From Lithodes maja (taxonomy: Eukaryota > Arthropoda > Malacostraca > Decapoda > Lithodidae), in assembly GCA_037953745.1 (NCBI GenBank), contig JBAKBP010003152.1:1-64000 (forward strand): a stretch of 64,000 nucleotides of DNA, written 5' to 3'. The notes under the pieces were generated by a model. The model was not told the DNA's origin. It ran no database searches and was given only the letters and a program-made list of their open reading frames with translations. Each line of letters starts with the position of its first letter. Position 1 is the stretch's first letter. The translations under genes were made by a program, and so were the position numbers. This document shows positions 50,747-59,961 of the stretch, one piece after another.

Positions 50747-51280
50747 GTGTCGCCCTGCCCTGCCCTGCCCTGGACTCGCCCCGTGCCCTGCCCTGGACTC
50801 GCCCCCTGCCCCGCCCTGTCCTGGACTCGCGCCCTACCTTACCTGACCTGACCTAATTGATCACGCTACCTCATAATGTAACATATATATTATATAATGT
50901 ATAAGTTCCAAAGATGTCCCTGTGATATAGCTTTTACATTATATAATTGTATGTTTCATTATTTAGTTTATAAGTTTCAAAGATTTACATGTAATATGCC
51001 TTATTTTTTTAGTATATCAATATATATGTTTGTTATTAGCCAAAGTAATGTGTATATAATTATTTTCTTACCTCAAATGAATTGTACAAAAATAAATGTT
51101 TCAACAAATCCTGTCAAACCTACTAAGATAATAAAATAAAACAATAAAAAAAAAAAAAAAAGGTCATGTCATTGTATTCTTACAATATGATATATTCTAT
51201 GAATATTTCATATTGTTTGAATACAATGGCATGATCTTGTAAAAAAAAAAATTTATCAAAAATGTTCTAGACAATATAAA
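50747..51280 (+). other. Transposase 3' flank with hairpin
   Basis: No gene is visible. Starting right after the stop are GCCCTGCCCTGGACTCGCC-like minisatellite units (50752-50830), then AT-rich sequence with two AAGTTCCAAAGAT/AAGTTTCAAAGAT copies. A poly(A) run follows at about 51149. An imperfect hairpin of about 35-bp arms lies at 51162-51238 (TCATGTCATTGTATTCTTAC against an inverted copy), flanked by poly(A) runs. Confidence 0.6.
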
Positions 51281-51284
51281 ACCT

Positions 51285-51385
51285 TCCCCATAACCCCCTC
51301 CTGGATTCGATCACACAACCCTACCACACTTTGAGTTTTCCAGTCCGCGACCTTACCAACCATGCCACAGGAGCTCATACCAAAT
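51285..51385 (-). mobile_element. tRNA-derived SINE head
   Basis: On the minus strand GAGCTCCTGTGGCATGGTTG resembles an RNA polymerase III A box, and GTGTGATCGAATCCAGGAGG a B box, about 50 bp apart. CTCCTG near the start can pair with CAGGAG at the end like an acceptor stem. The anticodon arm does not fold cleanly, so this is a SINE-type relic rather than a working tRNA gene. Confidence 0.55.
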
Positions 51386-52440
51386 ATCACTCAAAACTTT
51401 GTGTCTACAATCGAAATGACAATATAAAAAAAAAAATGAATTATCCCACCAATTTACGTTTGTAAATTGATTGGATTATCAATTATACCATGCCAAGGTT
51501 TATAAAAGTTTGTCTCTGTCAAGAATTAGTAATTATATAACTTTATTCTGTCAAAAATTGCCCAAACACTCAGCAAAATTGCCCCTCTCAGTGCGACTCC
51601 ACTCATTTTCACACGGTCAAGCGGTGACCCTTGCCGCTCCTTTATGCCCCAGCTACACCAGCAACAGCAGCTCTGTCTGGGAACAAAATTTGTATAAATA
51701 CAATAATGGATAAAATACTCTTCACAAATACATTTGTATTGTATAATATTGTAAATAAAAAAGAATGATAACTGTGTGGGTGTCGAAAATTGCTCAACCA
51801 GCTTTCTTATGTCTCGCCTACGCGCGTATATTGGATTATACATAGTCATGACTGTCATACAAATAATTGCAGTAGGTCTCGAATATACATTTAGATTGCA
51901 TATTACTTGGAAATAAATAAGTAAACGTTTCTCTGGTGGCAATCTACCCTTTCGCAAGTGTAAGGAGACACCATTCTATATTTAGCCCTTTATCACAAAA
52001 GGCAATCTGCCTGTGTTTACTGACCACCGTCGCTGGTGGTCTATAATATAGTACTTTATTTACAGTCAATGGCCTATATGTTTCTGTGGTACTTCACATG
52101 TGTCTAAAATGCAATGTCTGCTTGCATAAAAATGCAATTCTGAAGTCCATTTATACGTACGACATACGCATGTCTCAGTTTCTCTCTCTCTCTCTCTCCA
52201 TTCCTGACTCATGTTATTGTAGACCTGTTGGTGGCAACGAACACCAGACATCTGGTAGACATAAGGTTCAAAATACCAAGACATCCATACGCCTCGGGCG
52301 CCTCCACAATTATCACAAAGCTGGGTATCTATCTAGAGATCTGCCTGACTTCCATCTCTCCACGACTCACTCACTCACTCACTGCACCCCTGCATGCCTC
52401 CCTCCCACCCACCCACCCCAACCCACCCTTTCAGGCTTCC
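51386..52440. other. Non-coding stretch within the piggyBac 3' region
   Basis: I see no supported gene. It is AT-rich, with a short (TC)n microsatellite at 52181-52198 and a (CACT)n run at about 52366-52383. Confidence 0.5.
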
Positions 52441-52444
52441 GTCT

Positions 52445-53020
52445 GCTAGAAACACATTCACAATTTGCGTAAATATCGCATCAATTGGGCTATATGCGGT
52501 ATATTCCTTGTTATATGGGACGCCTACATATGTACACGTCTTTATTATAGCATGACAGTGCTCTAAATACAAGATTTACGTGATATTTATGGCGTAACAC
52601 ACCCTCTCCCCCTTTCATTCCCAGCACAACTCACTCACACCTTGGTTCACGCATAGAAACTCATTGATAATGTGCGTAAATATCGCATGAATTGGTCTAT
52701 ATGCGGTATATATTTTGATATATGGCACGTATACATACGTACAAGTCTGTATTATAGCATGACAGTGCTCTACGTACAAGATATAAGTGATATGTATGGC
52801 GTAAACCACACTCTCAGCTCATAAATTGCCGCCAAACCTCCAACACATCTTCATTCCCGCCTAAAACTTCTCTTATAATTCCCTTATATATTGCAATTTT
52901 TGGTCACTATGAGGCATATTCATTGTTATATGGGTGGCCTACACACGTATACATACTCTACATAGCCTAAAAGGGCTCAAAAAAGGAGATATACGTGATA
53001 ATACGCGGTAACCCACCCCC
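52445..53020. repeat. Three degenerate tandem repeats of about 200 bp
   Basis: The shared landmarks GTAAATATCGCAT, CTATATGCGGTATAT, TAGCATGACAGTGCTCTA and ACACCCTCTC occur in order at about 52468-52610 and 52673-52815. A more diverged third copy lies at about 52880-53020 (TTATATGGGTGGCCTACAC, ATACGTGATAATACGCGGTA). No coding sense was found. Confidence 0.7.
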
Positions 53021-53308
53021 TCCTCCCTCTCCTTCTATCCCCTGGGCGCGTGAAAATTCGGCAGGGAAATCTCGCCGCTCGATGACAATCTAGCCGCGCG
53101 GTGCCATTCGCTCCACATTTTTCAACTACGGACCGTTCCCCCACCCCCCCCAGACATTTTTGGGGGGGTCAAATATATATGGGCCGATGCACACAAACAT
53201 TCCCTACACGATGATGTACTTTTTATCGAAATTGGCAATAGGTCCCAAAATCATCATAGGTGCGCACAGTCTTACCCTGTAGAAAAAACCCTGTGCGCCG
53301 CGGAGAGG
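53021..53308. other. Right end of the piggyBac-like insertion
   Basis: This is GC-richer sequence with a C-run and G-run pair (53142-53168) and an inverted pair GTGCGCACAG / CTGTGCGC (53250-53298) just inside the right TTAA. It may be a subterminal structure of the transposon. Confidence 0.45.
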
Positions 53309-53574
53309 TTAAGCACAGTCCCGCCCCATCTAAGAAACCTGCTTTCAATTTTCCCAAGCCCAAACCAGTCTCAAAAGCTCAGCCTGGTGGGGCAAAGCAC
53401 TTCCATCTGCCTAAGTCCTCTTCCACCCAAAGTCAGGCTCAGTACAGATACAAGCAAGGAAAGTTTTCAGGTAATCATAAAGCACAGAAGTATCAACGAC
53501 CAGGCCAGGGCCCATCTCCTGCCAAACCCGGCCAGTCGTCGAAGCATACACCACAACGACCACCAAAAAAATAG
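53309..53574 (+). pseudogene. DIRS ORF1 (gag-like), C-terminal part
   Basis: From the TTAA onward one frame encodes a basic, Lys/Pro/Gln-rich tail (KHSPAPSKKPAF, PKPKPVSKAQPGG, QRPPKK) ending at 53574. It is in frame with the left gag part at 39621 across the piggyBac target, and it overlaps the start of the RT frame, as in other DIRS elements. Confidence 0.65.
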
Positions 53575-55495
53575 GGTCTCTCTCACTCCCAGGGCCAGTC
53601 TTACGGCGGGTGGATCAGAGGGTAGTCCAGCCGGCGAACCCTTGTCTGCTAACTGGGTCGTTCCGGGCGTGTCATCGCGCATGGCCATTAAACACATGGG
53701 CGAGGATGGTGGCACGCAAAGGCATCACCTGGCAGTGGCTCCGGCGACCTCGATTACGTCAGCCGACAAAGGCAAATTTGGTTCATTAGAGGTGGAGTCA
53801 CTGATCCAAGAGATGATCGCCAAGAATGTCATCATCCCGGTCCCTCAAAATTACCCAGTATTTACGTCCAAACTCTTTCTAGTGCCCAAAAGGGACAGTG
53901 TTCAGATGAGGCCGGTCGTAGACCTGTCTTATCTGAACCTCCATATTCACAACGTTTCCTTCAGGATGCTGACAGTGAATCAAATCAGGCTAACACTTCC
54001 GCTGGAAGGGTGGATGTGTTCTTTAGACCTGACAGACGCGTATTGGCACGTCCCGGTAAACAAAAGATTTCAACGATTTCTGGCCTTACGAATAATGCAT
54101 CAGACTTATGTCTTTCAGAGGATGCCGTTCGGATTGAACCTAGCACCTCGCTTATTCACGAAATTAGTCCGGCAAGCCCTGATGCCCATGTTAGAACAAG
54201 GGATCAGGATTTTGTGGTATCTAGACGACTGGCTGGTGGTGGCAGAGACGGAACAGTTATGCATCAATCATGTCAACATAACATTAAATCATGTAAAATC
54301 TCTAGGGTTCAAGGTAAACCCGGTAAAGTCAAACTTTGTTCCCTCACGAGTGGTCCAGTGGATAGGACTTGTCTGGGACACAGCTGCTCTCACTCTGAGT
54401 CAGAGTGTGGACAATCGGAACAGGTTTCGCAAGAAACTGTTTATGTTTCTTCACAGTCTGACTACGACACGGAGAGTCTGGGAATCTCTGGTCGGCTCTC
54501 TCAACTGGATTCAACTAACTGTAAAGTTGGGCCGGTTGAAAGTCAAACGTTTAATATTGGAGGGCAACAAATTTGTTCCACTATTGCCGGCGGAAACATT
54601 ATGGCCCATCCCAAAATTAATACACAGCTTACTAGCGGTCTGGGCGAAGAGGGAAACATTGCACTCGGTTATGTCATGGACCTCTCCTCCGCCGACGGTA
54701 TGGGTAGACACGGATGCGTCAGGAACGATAGGTTAGGGCTTTCAGTCAAACCAAGGCCATCAGGGTCAAGGGCTTTGGTCCCATTCAGAAACCTCCCACA
54801 TCAATGTCAAAGAGTTACTAGTCCCCTTGTATTTCCTTCAGGCTCACGGCTCTACTTTACGGGACAAATCGGTGGCCTTCAGGATGGACAATTTGAATGC
54901 GGTTCACTGCATTCAGAAACAAGGATCAACGAGATCTCGGAAGTTGCTAAACGTGTCAGAAAAGATTTTTGTTCTAGCCGGCAAGCTGAACATTCATCTT
55001 CACGCATCTTATCTCCCAGGCGTAGCAAACGTCTGGGCAGACGCTCTGTCTCAGAGACAGAGCACAACAGTAGAATGGGCGCTCAAGCAAACCATTTTCG
55101 ACCAAATGATTGCGGAGCCTTACCGTCCACAAGTGGATCTGTTTGCGTCCGAGGAGACTCACAAACTCCCGCTGTACCTCACCCGCCGGACAATAACGCC
55201 GGCGGGAGGACCCGACGCACTGGTGACGGACTGGAACATGTGGAGTTCCGTTTATCTGTTTCCGCCACCAGACGCTTCTCTAATGTGCCACGTAGTAAAC
55301 AAACTATGGGATTATCGGGGCGTAGTCTCGTTAATCGCGCCCCTGTGGCCGGCGCAGTTGTGGTACCAGCAATTGAAAACGTGGTGCCCGAACCCGGTGT
55401 CGCTCCCGGTCGGGTATTTCCACTTAGACACGATTGGCAACCTAGAGACCTCGCTGACTTTTGCATTATGGACATTCAGGAGGCCAAGTGGCTAA
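53575..55495 (+). pseudogene. DIRS reverse transcriptase and RNase H
   Basis: The RT frame is open from before 53387 to 54736. Motifs: KLFLVPKRD, MRPVVDLSYLN, CSLDLTDAYWHVPV (first catalytic Asp), FQRMPFGLNLAPRLFT and WYLDDWLVV (catalytic DD near 54220). RNase H begins with VWVDTDASGTIG at about 54705. A TAG at 54734-54736 stops the frame just where the family usually has Trp or similar. The same frame then continues through MDNLNAVHCIQ and VANVWADALSQ to 55495, so the stop is a single nonsense change. The function while intact was to copy element RNA into DNA. A long overlapping frame (54010-55701) is mostly a shadow, except for its end, which begins the recombinase. Confidence 0.88.
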
Positions 55496-56447
55496 CACTG
55501 TATGGTAGAAACGTGACCGATAAATTCATGAGTCAATATACCCAATCTACAAAGAGACAGTATCAATCGCACTGGCAGTCCTTTACTTCTTGGATACTTA
55601 GGACAGAACAAACCGTACCTTCGGTGGCTTTGGTTTTTAATTATTTAAACTATCTGTTCGAGCAGAAACGTCTATCTATAGTAACGTTAAAAATCACTTA
55701 ACAGCGATTAGGATGCCATTCTTTGACCTTACAGGTCTAACCATACCACTAGTGGAGGAAACAGGTTTCATGAGAGCATGTTTTAAACTCCGCCCACCTC
55801 CCCGTCAGCTCATGCCTACCTGGTCTCTGGACAAAGCGTTGTCTTTACTTCATTCCCGTCTGTACCAAAATACTGCAGATTTTGACTTACTTTTAAAAAG
55901 GGCAGTATTCCTTATGGCTTTGGCTACCTGGAACAGGGTATCTGAGCTGGCGGCGATGAGCAACACACCTAATTGCATAAGGTTTGGTAGGCTCAATGAG
56001 TGTATTCACATTGCACCTTCCCCAGGGTTCATCGCCAAAAATGAACACAGTGAACACGTGTTTTCAGAGTTCACAGTGCCGGCGTTGAAAAGGGGAAAAG
56101 TGCACCATAATTTATGTCCAGTGCAAGCTCTAACCAAATATTTGAGAGTAGCACCTCTGCATCAACAGGGTGCTTTATGGGTAGCAAGTACGGGCAAACG
56201 CTTAATGAAACGTAAAATAGCTTCTCTCCTAGTAGAAGTCATTAAACAGAGTAATCCCGGTGTCGTGGGAAAAGCCCACGATTTACGTAAATGGGCGGCC
56301 TCTTTGCGTTTCCTTAAGAATTTTTCTGTTGAGGACATAGCGTCCACGAACCTATGGTCCTCTAATCATACGTTTTTGACTCGATACCTTTCAGTAGCTC
56401 TAGACAGACCTTCCATGCCATGTATAACTTTAAGGCAGAGGGTCTAG
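55480..56447 (+). pseudogene. DIRS tyrosine recombinase
   Basis: The N-terminal SAM-like part (MSQYTQSTKRQYQSHWQSF) lies in one frame up to 55701. An A-run at about 55690 shifts reading to the frame 55713-56447. Catalytic residues there: Arg in TWNRVSELAAM (near 55940), HDLR of AHDLRKWAASL (near 56280), a Trp/His region LWSSNHTFL and the nucleophile Tyr in TRYLSVAL (near 56385). DIRS elements use this enzyme in place of a DDE integrase to insert a circular copy without target duplication. Only one frameshift is visible. Confidence 0.88.
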
Positions 56448-57120
56448 GTGGCCTCTAAGTCACTTATGGTTTAGATTAAGAAAAGAGGGGGGGGGGGGGT
56501 GCAGTCAGTGTAACATAGGACACCCTAGACCCCGCCGGAGTATGTGTACGGAGCATACGAGCTGTGATACTGTTTGTAGGTGATGTGATATAAAATTTCT
56601 CTGTAGTATTCATTACAGGAAATTGTGCTAAAGTACAATAGTAGTAAAACAACAATTCTTGTAAGTAGTTTTGGCTGTGAAGCAATATAATTTTAAGAAA
56701 TCTCAGTAGTTGCAACTACGACTTGTATTTTTTATGTAAGTACTTCTGCATAAGTACAAGAGTTCGGTACTTCTGCGAAAGTGCAAGAATTAATTTTATG
56801 TTTGGGTATATTTTTAGGAATATATCCACTAGTTTAATGGGGTTTAAAATTATGTGCACATGTAGACTTATAAGTTTTTATTTTTCACCACTTACTTTAA
56901 GTGGGGTGCCTTCTTAACTAGCAGATCTGTGTACAGAGTCTCAGAGTTAACCCTTTTTCAAGCAGGCTTCTTCGACGCACGCTCCTGCTTGTACCCCTTT
57001 TTGTATATATATGCTGTATAAAGTTTATGCGCAACAATATATCTTTTTTACAAAGTAAGAATACTATGTGGTTGTTTGATTACCTGCTTTTGCTAGAGTT
57101 ATGATATGATTACGAATGTC
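56448..57120 (+). mobile_element. DIRS 3' region
   Basis: No gene is visible. The region has a G-run at 56487, a repeated motif (AAGTACAAGAGTTCGGTACTTCTGCGAAAG at about 56750-56782 contains two AGTAC/GTACT pairs), CACTTACTTTAAGTG (stem-like) at about 56889, and then the junction with the foldback element near 57120. Confidence 0.5.
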
Positions 57121-57172
57121 CCCCTCCAGTCTTAGATATCAGGCATAATCGTCAATGATGGAGGGGCCACTA
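57120..57172. mobile_element. Right end of the outer foldback element
   Basis: AATCGTCAATGATGGAGGGG followed by CCACTA is the exact inverse of the left end at 30731. The match extends for about 31 bp (57142-57172). Confidence 0.7.
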
Positions 57173-57179
57173 ATAAATT

Positions 57180-57672
57180 ATAGGTTTGACTCCTGCAAGG
57201 AGATAAAGAAAATCTAATATTTAGTAGTGGCCCCGTAATCATTGACGACTGGGGCCCTCCCGACCATCCCCTTCCCATTCGTTGATGTATTAAGGATTTT
57301 GGTTTACTTGATATGTCAGTGAAGGAAGTATGACGCCTGAAGTCAGCGTCTGGTCAAATATCCACACAAGTACATCCACGAGTATATGGAAAGCTTATGA
57401 ATAGTTATTCTTATTTTCTTTTTATTTATTATTTGTTACGAAGTTTTTTCGTAGTGAGAACCCAATTTCATAATGACAGAACCATGAGTGAGGTTGCGTG
57501 CGCTCATGATGAAGGCTCCTCAATTTTGTTATGCTCTGCGCGGTAGATTCAAACTTACGCTAAACGAGCGTTTGAAGAGGAGGCCTTATGTAATAGGCAT
57601 AATCGTCAATGATTACGGGGCCACTACTAAATATTAGGTTTTCTTTTATCTCCTTGCAGGAGTCAAACCTAT
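57180..57672. mobile_element. Complete foldback/MITE-like element
   Basis: About 493 bp with long terminal inverted repeats: ATAGGTTTGACTCCTGCAAG at 57180 is inverted at 57672. The repeat continues through GTAGTGGCCCCGTAATCATT (57224) and its inverse (ending 57627), so each arm is about 70 bp. The middle (57321-57626) is the inverse of the left arm at 30731-31033. It has no coding capacity, so it would depend on a transposase supplied elsewhere. Confidence 0.7.
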
Positions 57673-57680
57673 AGTATTAT

Positions 57681-58051
57681 CTATTTGGAAGTGGCATTGG
57701 GGAATATTAAACTCGATACATTTGCTGAAATCCCCCTATTAAGAGAGCTATCTTCTATTATTTCTGTTGTGAAAATAAACTTGCTTTTATCGTCATGTTG
57801 TAGTTTTTTTACCATTTCCTTGATACCCAAATATTTTATATTTAACAATACATTTTTGTTCATATAAACGAGTCTGGCATTAAAATTGGACCATTCTTTT
57901 TTATTTGGGTTGCATAAAAATCAATACTATGCCGTGTATAGTTTTTGAAGACCAGTGTCTGTAAGGTGGATTTGGGTAGAGGACCCCCCATAAATGATAA
58001 AAGATCATTTATATATTGTACAATATTATTCAAAATTAATTCATAATATTG
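57681..58051 (-). pseudogene. Helicase middle segment
   Basis: Two minus-strand frames (58051 to about 57866, then 57863-57681) encode a stretch with conserved helical character and the segment KYLGIKEMVKKLQHDDKSK, corresponding to the region between the two RecA halves of strawberry-notch helicases. One frameshift lies near 57865. It is bounded on one side by the non-LTR fragment and on the other by the transposon nest. Assignment rests on position and frame logic more than on strong motifs. Confidence 0.55.
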
Positions 58052-58722
58052 GGGGGTTCGTAGGAGAGTGGGGCAGCAGGAACATTTGTCAGCCAGAGTG
58101 GACAGAAGGGTGCTGAGCTGGTATGGTCATGTTGAACGAATGGGAGATGAAAGGCTTACAAAGAGAATATGTGAGTCAGGTACAAGGGGAGATAGAAGGG
58201 CAGGAAGACCCCCATTGAGATGGAGAGACTGTGTAAGAAAGGCTTTGGATGATAGAGGAATGACTATAGATCAGGCAGGGGAAGTGGTGGTGGACAGGAG
58301 TGAATGGAGAATGCTTGTGAATAGTTGAGTGAACACGTGGTCATTTGGAGTAAGGGGTCGGGCGCAAGTTGGACTATAGAATAGTCCATCAGGCGCCTGG
58401 CCCGGGGAGACGATTAATATGAAGGGTGCGCCTGGAAGTGTGGTGGGAGGGCTTGTGGCTTTGGCTCCGCTGCATGTCTGCCTGCCGAGATCGGAACCTC
58501 TCCGGGTGGTCGGGGGCCGGGGGAGTGCTGGAGTGACCTTGGTGACCCTGGTCTCTGGGTCTTCTCCTGGGTGACCTGGATGTGTGTGAGTTTGTGTTTT
58601 TTATCTGTGTTTATTTGTTGTTTTATGTTGTTTTTTGTGTTTTCCCTGTTCTTGCTCTGTCTTGAGTCGGCTACCCCCAAAATGGGGATTGGGCCTGAGC
58701 ATATAGATAGATAGATAGATAG
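58052..58722 (+). mobile_element. 3' fragment of a second non-LTR retrotransposon
   Basis: The first part (to 58328) encodes a typical LINE ORF2 C-terminus: RRVLSWYGHVERMGDERLTK, then RRAGRPPLRWRDCV and SEWRMLVNS. A 3' UTR with CGGCTACCCCCAAAATGGGG follows and ends in (GATA)n at 58703-58722. It is 5' truncated, as usual for LINEs, and interrupts the helicase. The clade is not certain; it is clearly not the CR1 described above. Confidence 0.8.
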
Positions 58723-59720
58723 TATTCTTTTCATATCAAAATGTATACCCCTCATACTAATATTTCGTGTAAGATACATTCCATGATAGTATAATATTTT
58801 GAGGATAGTTTCTAAAAATAATATCCCATTACCTTTATGGTATCGATTATAGAGTTCATCATAGTTAGGTAGACACTGTTTAATTAAGAAATCGACCACA
58901 TGCAAATCCTCCGGTTTAGTAAAGGGAGTAGCACTTAAAAATATTACGAATGATTCTTTTATATAATTGGAAATAAAATAATTACATGAGTCGGCAATGT
59001 TAAATTTAGGGTTACAACAATTAGAATCTAGACTGGACGATCTACTCCATTGTCTCTGATTTCTTATTATATGAAATTCATCAACTATAATAGACTCGAA
59101 TTTTATACCCTCGGCCTTAATCCAACTAAGAATTTGGGGTAATTTTCTATGAATTATATTATAGGTAGTTAAATATATCTTGATTGGTTTACTATTTGAT
59201 TCAGAGGCGTTAATCATCTCGCTATCCAATTCTACCACCGTTAACATGGCATTGAATACCTTAGAATTACATATATTAATTCATATTTGATATCATTAAA
59301 TACATTTTTGTTGGCAGTTATCCACAAAAAGTTTGTTGTTGATACCTTATTAATAGTGGCAAAATGATAGATATAGGAGGCCACTATACGGCTTTTGCCC
59401 ATTCCGGTACCAAATGCACAAATAAGTCCCCCCCTAACATTTTCATTGTATCTTATTGCATTGCAATTGTGCATCAAAAGAGTGGTTGCTGCTTGAATCT
59501 TGGAGATTTGACAGTGTACGGGTAATGATTAAAACTTGCCCCCATGTATGATTGACCATTTAATACCCACAATATTTATTTGAGAAGAATCCTCGGTGGC
59601 ACATATATGTCTGGGGTATTTATGATTCTGGCTCTGTTGAAATTGGTCACTAGGAATACTTTCAACTCGGTCAAATTCGTCGCCCGCCGTGTTAGGATTA
59701 TTTATAATTTATAATCTCTT
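58723..59720 (-). pseudogene. N-terminal half of strawberry-notch-type helicase
   Basis: Motif I (Walker A) GTGMGKSR is at residues 23-30 of the frame 59477-59241. After a shift near 59260, the frame from 59247 shows motif II VDEFHII (Asp 56, Glu 57, His 59) and motif III LSATPFT (104-110). GMYLTRNISMRGIHF near 58760 matches the GxYxxRxLSxxGxxF signature of the strawberry-notch N-terminal (AAA_34) domain. Upstream, CQISKIQAATTLLMH is a Q-like motif in frame, and the readable frame extends to about 59720 with one TAA near 59530. The start codon is not identified. After 58726 the frame runs into the antisense of the LINE fragment. It is likely a replication or transcription helicase of the virus, inactivated. 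Confidence 0.82.
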
Positions 59721-59961
59721 TATTGACATGTAGTTGTACCAATACAGTTCAACCGGAATACTACTGTCCATATTAAATAAAAAAACTATTTATCTTTAGG
59801 AAATATAATCAGGAATGTTTCGGTTACATTTTATTGACTCGTGAATCGAGTCTTGAATTATCTCATAAGACAAAGCCGACCCAATGAGGTTCTTGATGAT
59901 ATTTGATGAAATTAGTTATCCGAGGGCTGTCTGAGAGTGAGGGTCATTTGGTCCTGCAACC
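59721..59961. other. Divergent intergenic region, helicase / integrase
   Basis: AT-rich, about 240 bp between two divergent reading directions; likely held the promoters of both. I recognise no specific site. The integrase ATG sits in a good context (ACCATGG). Confidence 0.4.

Larger units (their letters stand above)
39621..53312 (+). mobile_element. piggyBac-like DNA transposon inserted in DIRS gag
   Basis: Both edges are TTAA (39621-39624 and 53309-53312), the obligatory piggyBac target, and the DIRS gag frame is kept across them. Inside are a PGBD-type transposase split by an LTR retrotransposon and a long 3' region with a SINE and short repeats. A caveat: the sequences next to the two TTAA sites do not form a visible terminal inverted repeat (left GAGCAGAGCTTTTG, right end inverted CCTCTCCGCGGCGC), so one end may be truncated, rearranged or from another element. 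Confidence 0.6.
35693..57120 (+). mobile_element. DIRS-type tyrosine-recombinase retrotransposon, split in two
   Basis: Left part 35693-39624 holds gag; right part 53309-57120 holds the end of gag, reverse transcriptase/RNase H and a tyrosine recombinase. The overlapping RT and recombinase frames and the absence of a DDE integrase are characteristic of the DIRS order. Between the parts is a piggyBac-like insertion bounded by TTAA; across that break the gag frame is conserved. Several stops and shifts make it inactive. The outer limits are approximate. Confidence 0.8.
30719..57672. mobile_element. 27-kb nested transposon insertion splitting the helicase gene
   Basis: Helicase coding sequence stops near 30719 and resumes near 57680 on the same strand. 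The 7-bp direct repeat ATAGTAT occurs at 30712-30718 and 57671-57677, exactly at the two sides, and is a candidate target-site duplication. Between them are a foldback element, a CR1, a DIRS element, a piggyBac-like element and an LTR retrotransposon, each described separately. The foldback sequences form both outer edges, so they probably inserted first and later elements accumulated inside. Confidence 0.7.

Noticed and set aside
51285..51385. A functional tRNA gene
   Set aside because: The anticodon arm does not fold and the B box is imperfect; a SINE head is more likely.
54010..55480. Long plus-strand frame overlapping the DIRS reverse transcriptase
   Set aside because: Only its last part (from about 55480) has recombinase character; the rest is out of frame with conserved RT motifs.
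58414..58722. Minus-strand extension of the helicase frame ending at 58414
   Set aside because: It is the antisense of the LINE 3' UTR and the GATA tail, joined by chance to the helicase frame.
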